Assembly (NCBI GenBank): GCA_902624315.1
Contig: CACNXC010000002.1
Coordinates: forward strand, 124,001 to 188,000
Reading direction: 5' to 3'
Origin: an uncultured Pelagibacteraceae bacterium
GTDB lineage: Bacteria > Pseudomonadota > Alphaproteobacteria > Pelagibacterales > Pelagibacteraceae
DNA length: 64,000 nt
This document shows positions 58,481 to 64,000 of this stretch, in pieces; the stretch's first letter is position 1, and the number at the start of each line of letters is the position of its first letter. The notes beneath the pieces are model-generated. The model was not told the origin of the DNA. It did not search any database and saw only the letters and a program-made list of their open reading frames with translations. The position numbers and the translations under genes were made by a program.

Positions 58481-60670
58481 TTAACTCATATACTTCGATA
58501 ACCAATTTGTATAATAAGACTTCAATTCGTCAATTGTAACTTTTGTCTTTTCATTAATAATCATATCGTTTTGTGTGATAATACCTAATTCCTCATGATG
58601 TACTGAGTTTTTGTTTAAAATTTTTGTAACTTCTTTTAAATCCTTTTTATTCACCTCTATTAAGTATCTACCTTGATCTTCTGCAAAAAAATACTCAATT
58701 TCATTTACTAAATTCTTTGACTTATTAATTTTAATTCCCTTATTACCTTTAATGCACATTTTACTTATCGCAACCAATAGACCTCCTAAAGATATGTCAT
58801 GAGCACTTCTCACGTATCCTTTATCAATTAAATTTAATATTGATTCTCCATTATTTTTTTCATTAAAAAGATTTACCTCTGGTGGAGGTCCATTTTTTTC
58901 ATCTAAAATGGTTCTGGCAAATAAACTTTGGTCAATATGACCTTCTGTTTTACCAATGACTAAAACTAAATTATCTAGTTCTTTTAAATCCATCGAAATC
59001 ATCTTTTTATAATTTTTAATAAGACCCACACCACCTATTGATGGAGTTGGTTTGATCCCAACGTCTTTGGTTTGGTTGTAAAAAGATACATTGCCAGATA
59101 CCACTGGAAAATTTAAATATTTGCTAGCTTCACCTATACCTTGAACACATTCAACAAACTCACCCATGTTGTCTTCTTTTTCTGGACTTCCAAAGTTTAA
59201 ACAATTAGTGATAGCGATTGGTGTTGCTCCAACTGAAATTAAATTTCTCCAACTTTCAGCGACAATCTGTTTACCTCCTGTTAATGGGTGAGCCCAACAA
59301 TATACAGCTGAGGAGTCCACTGATGCTGCTACAGCTTTGTTTGTTCCATGTACTCTTACCACACCAGAGTCTCCGCCTGGTTTTTGAATAGTGTCACCCA
59401 TGACTGTATGATCATATTGTTGCCAGATCCATTCCTTACTACATATATTCTGATTAGACAAAATCTTCTTGAGTACATCTTTTATTTTTAATTTATTCAG
59501 TACTTCATTCTTAAATTTATTTTTTTTTGGTAATTTTGATTTTTTCCATTTACGATCGTACATTGGGGAATTTTCAACAAGAATATTAACAGGTATTTTT
59601 GCTACTTGCTCTTGATTAAAAATTAATTCGATGCTTTTTGAGTTTGTTGTTTTTCCAATGACTGCAAAATCTAAATTCCATTTATCAAATATTTTTTTTG
59701 CGATTTCTTCTTTGCCATTTTCTAGAACAATTAACATTCGTTCTTGGCTTTCGGACAACATAATTTCGTAAGGAGTCATTTTAGTCTCTCTGCATGGGAC
59801 TTTACTTAAATCAATTTCAATGCCTAAATTTCCCTTTGATGCCATTTCAATACTCGAAGAAGTTAAACCAGCAGCCCCCATATCTTGAATAGCAATAATT
59901 GAGTCACCAGCCATCAATTCTAAACATGCCTCTAATAAAAGTTTTTCTGTAAAAGGATCTCCAACCTGTACAGTCGGTTTCTTTTCTTCAATTTTTTCAT
60001 CAAAACTAGCTGAAGCCATACTTGCACCATGAATCCCGTCTCTACCAGTCTTAGAACCCACATAAATCACAGGTTTGTTTAAACCAGCGGCTTTTGAATA
60101 AAAAATTTTATTTTTTTTAACTAAACCAAGTGTCATTGCGTTGACCAAAATATTTCCATTGTAAGAACTATCAAAAGAAGTTTGTCCAGCTATGGTTGGC
60201 ACACCCATACAATTTCCATAGCCGCCAATACCATGTACAACTCCTCGTAAGAGATTTTTTGTTTTTTTATGTTGCGGGGATCCAAAATGTATTGAATTTA
60301 AATTTGCTATCGGTCTTGCTCCCATTGTAAATACATCTCTCATAATTCCACCAACACCCGTTGCAGCCCCTTGATATGGTTCAATAAATGAGGGATGATT
60401 ATGGCTTTCAATTTTAAAAACAATTGCATCTCCATCTTCAATATCGATAACACCTGCATTTTCTCCTGGACCTTGAATTACTTTTTTTCCTTTGGTTGGT
60501 AGTTTTTTAAGGTGAAGTCGCGATGACTTATATGAACAATGTTCATTCCACATTGCAGAAAAAATCCCAAGTTCAGTAATATTTGGAGTTCTCTTAAGTA
60601 ATTGACAAATTTTTTTAAATTCATCAGACTTAAGACCATGATCTATAGCAATTTGTTCATTAACTTCCAT
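58481..60670 (-). CDS. purL: Phosphoribosylformylglycinamidine synthase subunit PurL
   Basis: MWNEHCSYKSSRLHLKKLP, GPGENAGVIDIEDGDAIVFKIESHNHPS. Confidence 0.98.
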   Translation of the reverse strand: MEVNEQIAIDHGLKSDEFKKICQLLKRTPNITELGIFSAMWNEHCSYKSSRLHLKKLPTKGKKVIQGPGENAGVIDIEDGDAIVFKIESHNHPSFIEPYQGAATGVGGIMRDVFTMGARPIANLNSIHFGSPQHKKTKNLLRGVVHGIGGYGNCMGVPTIAGQTSFDSSYNGNILVNAMTLGLVKKNKIFYSKAAGLNKPVIYVGSKTGRDGIHGASMASASFDEKIEEKKPTVQVGDPFTEKLLLEACLELMAGDSIIAIQDMGAAGLTSSSIEMASKGNLGIEIDLSKVPCRETKMTPYEIMLSESQERMLIVLENGKEEIAKKIFDKWNLDFAVIGKTTNSKSIELIFNQEQVAKIPVNILVENSPMYDRKWKKSKLPKKNKFKNEVLNKLKIKDVLKKILSNQNICSKEWIWQQYDHTVMGDTIQKPGGDSGVVRVHGTNKAVAASVDSSAVYCWAHPLTGGKQIVAESWRNLISVGATPIAITNCLNFGSPEKEDNMGEFVECVQGIGEASKYLNFPVVSGNVSFYNQTKDVGIKPTPSIGGVGLIKNYKKMISMDLKELDNLVLVIGKTEGHIDQSLFARTILDEKNGPPPEVNLFNEKNNGESILNLIDKGYVRSAHDISLGGLLVAISKMCIKGNKGIKINKSKNLVNEIEYFFAEDQGRYLIEVNKKDLKEVTKILNKNSVHHEELGIITQNDMIINEKTKVTIDELKSYYTNWLSKYMS

Positions 60671-61353
60671 TATTTAATATTATTCATAAGGTTTTTGAAA
60701 AAAATTGAGCCATCTTCCCCAGATAAACTTTGGTCTATCATTCTCTCAGGATGAGGCATCATTCCTAATACATTTTTTTCTTTATTAAAAATGCCTGCAA
60801 TATTCTTTATTGAACCATTTGGATTATATTGGTCTTCTATCTTGCCTTCTTTATTACAATAATAAATTGCTATTTGATTATTATCTTCAATTTCTTTCAA
60901 TTGATCTTTAGTACAAAAATAATTTCCTTCATTATGAGCAATATGAAATTCTAAAATATCTTTATTAAGATTTTTAAAATAAGCATTTTCTTTGTTGTCC
61001 AATTTCACGAAGACATTTTTACATATAAACTCTAAATATTTATTCCTCAATAAAACTCCTGGCACTAAACCTGTTTCAACCAGTATTTGAAATCCATTAC
61101 AAATTCCCATGACCAATCCCCCAGATTTTGCAAAATTTATAACTGATTGCATTATCCTAGATTTTGAAGCCATACTTCCACATCGTAAGTAATCTCCATA
61201 GGAAAAACCACCTGGAAGTACAACTAAATCACTTTTGGGGAGTTCATTTTCATCATGCCAAACCATCTTGTTGTGAAACCCAAATTTCTTGAGCGCAACA
61301 TCCATATCTCTATCACAATTTGAGCCAGGAAAAGTTATTACAGATGACTTCAT
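60670..61353 (-). CDS. purQ: Phosphoribosylformylglycinamidine synthase subunit PurQ
   Basis: VITFPGSNCDRDMDVAL, LPGGFSYGDYLRCG, GICNGFQILVE. Confidence 0.98.
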   Translation of the reverse strand: MKSSVITFPGSNCDRDMDVALKKFGFHNKMVWHDENELPKSDLVVLPGGFSYGDYLRCGSMASKSRIMQSVINFAKSGGLVMGICNGFQILVETGLVPGVLLRNKYLEFICKNVFVKLDNKENAYFKNLNKDILEFHIAHNEGNYFCTKDQLKEIEDNNQIAIYYCNKEGKIEDQYNPNGSIKNIAGIFNKEKNVLGMMPHPERMIDQSLSGEDGSIFFKNLMNNIK

Positions 61354-61356
61354 TAA

Positions 61357-61599
61357 TTATTGTGTTTCAATAATTTTAAAGTTTTCGATTACAAGATTAG
61401 CTAAAAGTTTTTTACACATGTCCTCTACAACAGCTTTTGCTTTGTTTGGATCATTTTCCTTAACATCTATTTCAAAATATTTACCTTGTCTTACTTCACT
61501 TATATTTTCAAAACCCATTCCATCCAATGCTTGATGTATGACTTTACCCTGTGGATCAAGAACATCTTTTTTTAATGTTATTATTGCTGAAATTTTCAT
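61357..61599 (-). CDS. purS: Phosphoribosylformylglycinamidine synthase subunit PurS
   Basis: ITLKKDVLDPQGKVIHQALDGMGFENISEVRQGKYFEI; adjacent purQ/purL. Confidence 0.96.
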   Translation of the reverse strand: MKISAIITLKKDVLDPQGKVIHQALDGMGFENISEVRQGKYFEIDVKENDPNKAKAVVEDMCKKLLANLVIENFKIIETQ

Positions 61600-62381
61600 T
61601 TACTCTTTTTTTTTATGGATGAAAGTTTAGTTACATTAACCGCAGATACGTTTGATTGTTCATGAAGAATTCCAAGTCGTTTTGCAACCTCAGTATAAGC
61701 TGGTATCAAATCCCCCAAATCTTTTCTAAATCTGTCTTTATCAAGTTTTTTGTCAGTAATTGAGTCCCACAATCTACAAGTATCAGGGCTGATCTCATCT
61801 GCTAAGATAATATTATTTTTTCCACTTTCATGAGTGAAGCCAAACTCTACTTTAAAATCGACTAATTTAATTCCAATACCTCGAAATAAACCTAGTAAAA
61901 AATCATTCAATCGTTTTAAATTTTCATCAATTAAATTAAGCTGAATAGCTTTAAGCCAATTAAATGCCAGGATGTGTTCTCTGCTTATGTTCGGATCACC
62001 CAATTTATCATCTTTGAGACAATACTCTATTAATGGATAGTCAAGTACAGTCCCATCCTCAATACCCAATCGTTTTGTGAGAGAACCAGTTGCAATATTT
62101 CTTACAATGAACTCAATTGGAATTATATCAACAAGTTTCACAAGTTGTTCTCTCATATTTAGTCTTTTTACTAAATGATTTTTAATTCCAATTTGATTTA
62201 AGTTTGAGAGTATATGTTCTGAAATTCTGTTATTTAGGACACCTTTCCCCTCAATAGTAGTTTTTTTTTGATTATTAAATGCTGTTGCATCATCTTTAAA
62301 ATATTGAATAACTAGATTTTTATCAGAAGTTGCATAAATAATTTTAGCTTTTCCCTCATAAAGTTTTTTTCCTTTTTTCAT
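61596..62381 (-). CDS. purC: Phosphoribosylaminoimidazole-succinocarboxamide synthase
   Basis: KLYEGKAKIIYATSDKNLVIQYFKDDATAFN, VDFKVEFG, DEISPDTCRLWD. Confidence 0.98.
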   Translation of the reverse strand: MKKGKKLYEGKAKIIYATSDKNLVIQYFKDDATAFNNQKKTTIEGKGVLNNRISEHILSNLNQIGIKNHLVKRLNMREQLVKLVDIIPIEFIVRNIATGSLTKRLGIEDGTVLDYPLIEYCLKDDKLGDPNISREHILAFNWLKAIQLNLIDENLKRLNDFLLGLFRGIGIKLVDFKVEFGFTHESGKNNIILADEISPDTCRLWDSITDKKLDKDRFRKDLGDLIPAYTEVAKRLGILHEQSNVSAVNVTKLSSIKKKSK

Positions 62382-63673
62382 TATTTAATTACTCTTCTAA
62401 AAATAAAATTTATATTTTTCATATGTTTTGAATAGCTAAATATTGATTTTAATTTTTTTATTGAGATTTTGTTCATTATATATTTATCAGATTGCGCTAC
62501 ATCAAATAAATTTAAATTTTCAGCAAAACACTTTTTTGAGAAACTTTGAACCATCCGATATGATTTTTCTCTAGTTAATCCAGTTTTTGTAAGTTCAAGC
62601 ATCAACTCTTGTGAAAAAATTAAACCTTTCGTTATGTTCAAATTCTCTAACATTTTTTTTGGATAAACAATCATATTATCCAAAATATTGGTTAATCTTA
62701 CTAAAGCAAAATCAATAGTTATATTAGCATCTGGGCCAATGTTTCTCTCTACACTTGAATGTGAAATATCTCTTTCGTGCCACAAGGCTATATTTTCAAG
62801 TGCAGGAATTACAGTACTTCTAACCATTCTTGAAAGACCTGTTAAATTTTCACTCAAGATAGGATTTTTTTTATGTGGCATAGCAGATGAACCTTTTTGT
62901 TTTTTTGAAAAAAATTCTTGAAGTTCGTACACTTCAGTCCTTTGTAAATGTCTAATTTCAATAGCCACTCTTTCAATTGAACCAGCAATAATTCCAAGAA
63001 CTGAAAAATAAAAAGCATGTCTATCTCTTGGAATAACTTGAGTAGAGATGGGTTCAATTCTTAAGCCAAGTTTTTTAGCAACATGTTTTTCTACATTAGG
63101 ATTTATATTAGCAAAGGTTCCAACTGCACCTGAAATAGCACATGTTGAGACCTCATCTATTGCATCGACTAATCTTTTTCTATTTCTTTTAAATTCTGCA
63201 TAAAAAGAAGCAAGTTTTAAACCAAAGGTAATAGGTTCAGCATGTATACCATGACTTCTTCCCATGCAGGGTGTAAATTTATATTTGTTTGCTTGTTTTT
63301 TTAATACTTTTAAAATTTGGTCAATGTCTTTGAGAATTATTTTTCCTGACTGAACTAATTGAATATTGAAACTTGTATCTAAAACATCTGATGATGTCAT
63401 CCCTTGATGAAGATATCTTGCTTTAATTCCAGCTTTTTCTGTTACGGAAGTTAAAAAAGCTATGACATCGTGTTTGACTTGAGATTCAATTTGATGAATT
63501 CTCTTAACATTAATTCTCGCTTTTTTTCTTACAATTGAGGAGACCCCTTTAGGAATTTGGTTTAATTTTTCCATAGCTTGTGCTGCAGCTATCTCTACAT
63601 CTAACCAAATTTTGTATTTATTTTCTTCTGACCAAATATCAGTAAGTTCTTTTCTCGAATATCTTTTAATCAT
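62381..63673 (-). CDS. purB: Adenylosuccinate lyase
   Basis: GMTSSDVLDTS, GSSAMPHKKNPILSENLTGL signature. Confidence 0.98.
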   Translation of the reverse strand: MIKRYSRKELTDIWSEENKYKIWLDVEIAAAQAMEKLNQIPKGVSSIVRKKARINVKRIHQIESQVKHDVIAFLTSVTEKAGIKARYLHQGMTSSDVLDTSFNIQLVQSGKIILKDIDQILKVLKKQANKYKFTPCMGRSHGIHAEPITFGLKLASFYAEFKRNRKRLVDAIDEVSTCAISGAVGTFANINPNVEKHVAKKLGLRIEPISTQVIPRDRHAFYFSVLGIIAGSIERVAIEIRHLQRTEVYELQEFFSKKQKGSSAMPHKKNPILSENLTGLSRMVRSTVIPALENIALWHERDISHSSVERNIGPDANITIDFALVRLTNILDNMIVYPKKMLENLNITKGLIFSQELMLELTKTGLTREKSYRMVQSFSKKCFAENLNLFDVAQSDKYIMNKISIKKLKSIFSYSKHMKNINFIFRRVIK

Positions 63674-63676
63674 TAA

Positions 63677-64000
63677 TTATAAATATGGAGGCTTTGAATA
63701 ACCTTTAGCAGATTCTGTAAAAATTTCATAACCATTTTCTGTTATCCCAACTGTATGTTCAAATTGCGCTGACAAAGATTTATCTTTTGTAACTGCTGTC
63801 CAACCATCATTAAGCATTTTTGTAGCAAATTTACCTGCATTAATCATTGGTTCGATTGTAAATGTCATTCCTGGTTTGAGTTCCATTCCTGTATTTTTAG
63901 TTCCATAATGTAAAATATTTGGTGACTCATGAAAAGTTGTTCCTATACCATGTCCACAAAAGTCTCTGACAACTGAAAAACCTTTTTCTTCTACATATGT
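63677..64000 (-). CDS. map: Methionine aminopeptidase, C-terminal part (runs off window end)
   Basis: Minus-strand frame continues past 63886 to the edge: TYVEEKGFSVVRDFCGHGIGTTFHESPNILHYGTKNTGMELKPGMTFTIEPMI. Confidence 0.93.
   Translation of the reverse strand, partial: TYVEEKGFSVVRDFCGHGIGTTFHESPNILHYGTKNTGMELKPGMTFTIEPMINAGKFATKMLNDGWTAVTKDKSLSAQFEHTVGITENGYEIFTESAKGYSKPPYL

Noticed and set aside
1-64000. Search by eye for CRISPR arrays, IS elements, integrases, phage structural genes, rRNA, common riboswitches
   Set aside because: None supported; no regularly spaced repeats, transposase motifs or recognisable riboswitch cores seen; a covariance-model scan would be needed to exclude divergent RNA elements

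Overview
64 kb of AT-rich, gene-dense bacterial chromosome. Gene content, very short intergenic gaps and the SpeD-SpeE fusion point to a SAR11/Pelagibacter-type alphaproteobacterium (inference from content only). I see about 62 credible protein-coding genes, one CAT-anticodon tRNA, and no rRNA, CRISPR array, IS element or prophage. Main blocks: taurine ABC transporter with Tpa/Ald/FAD-GcvT oxidoreductase (1-7 kb); an unassigned regulator plus two small tail-anchored proteins and the tRNA (7.9-9.6 kb); MTA salvage/spermidine operon mtnP-mtnA-class II aldolase-speDE (11.8-15.4 kb); amino-acid ABC transporter (15.5-17.7 kb); TTT transporter tctCBA (21.4-24.4 kb); rpoZ; TRAP transporter dctPQM (31.5-34.4 kb); a charged coiled-coil protein (37.5 kb); nrdAB; prpDBC; glmU-Cterm/glmS; aroG-II, nadE, cysS, cimA, rpsD; and the purine operon purB-C-S-Q-L-bolA-grx. 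The most interesting signal is not a gene. In all four solute-binding-protein (SBP) transport operons, a strong stem-loop lies 12-22 nt after the SBP stop codon, between the SBP gene and the first downstream transporter gene. Three of the four have a terminator-like T-run. In three the hairpin contains, abuts or sits next to the next gene's start codon; in tctCB the GTG start is inside the stem. Together they look like a recurrent, sequence-divergent attenuator/translation gate that would set SBP in excess of permease. Other leads: a divergent tandem-repeat operator at a regulator with two HTH domains, a candidate minus-strand sRNA at 37.3 kb, a 17-bp dyad in the taurine divergent promoter, a palindromic operator inside the TRAP promoter, and a stand-alone GlmU C-terminal domain.
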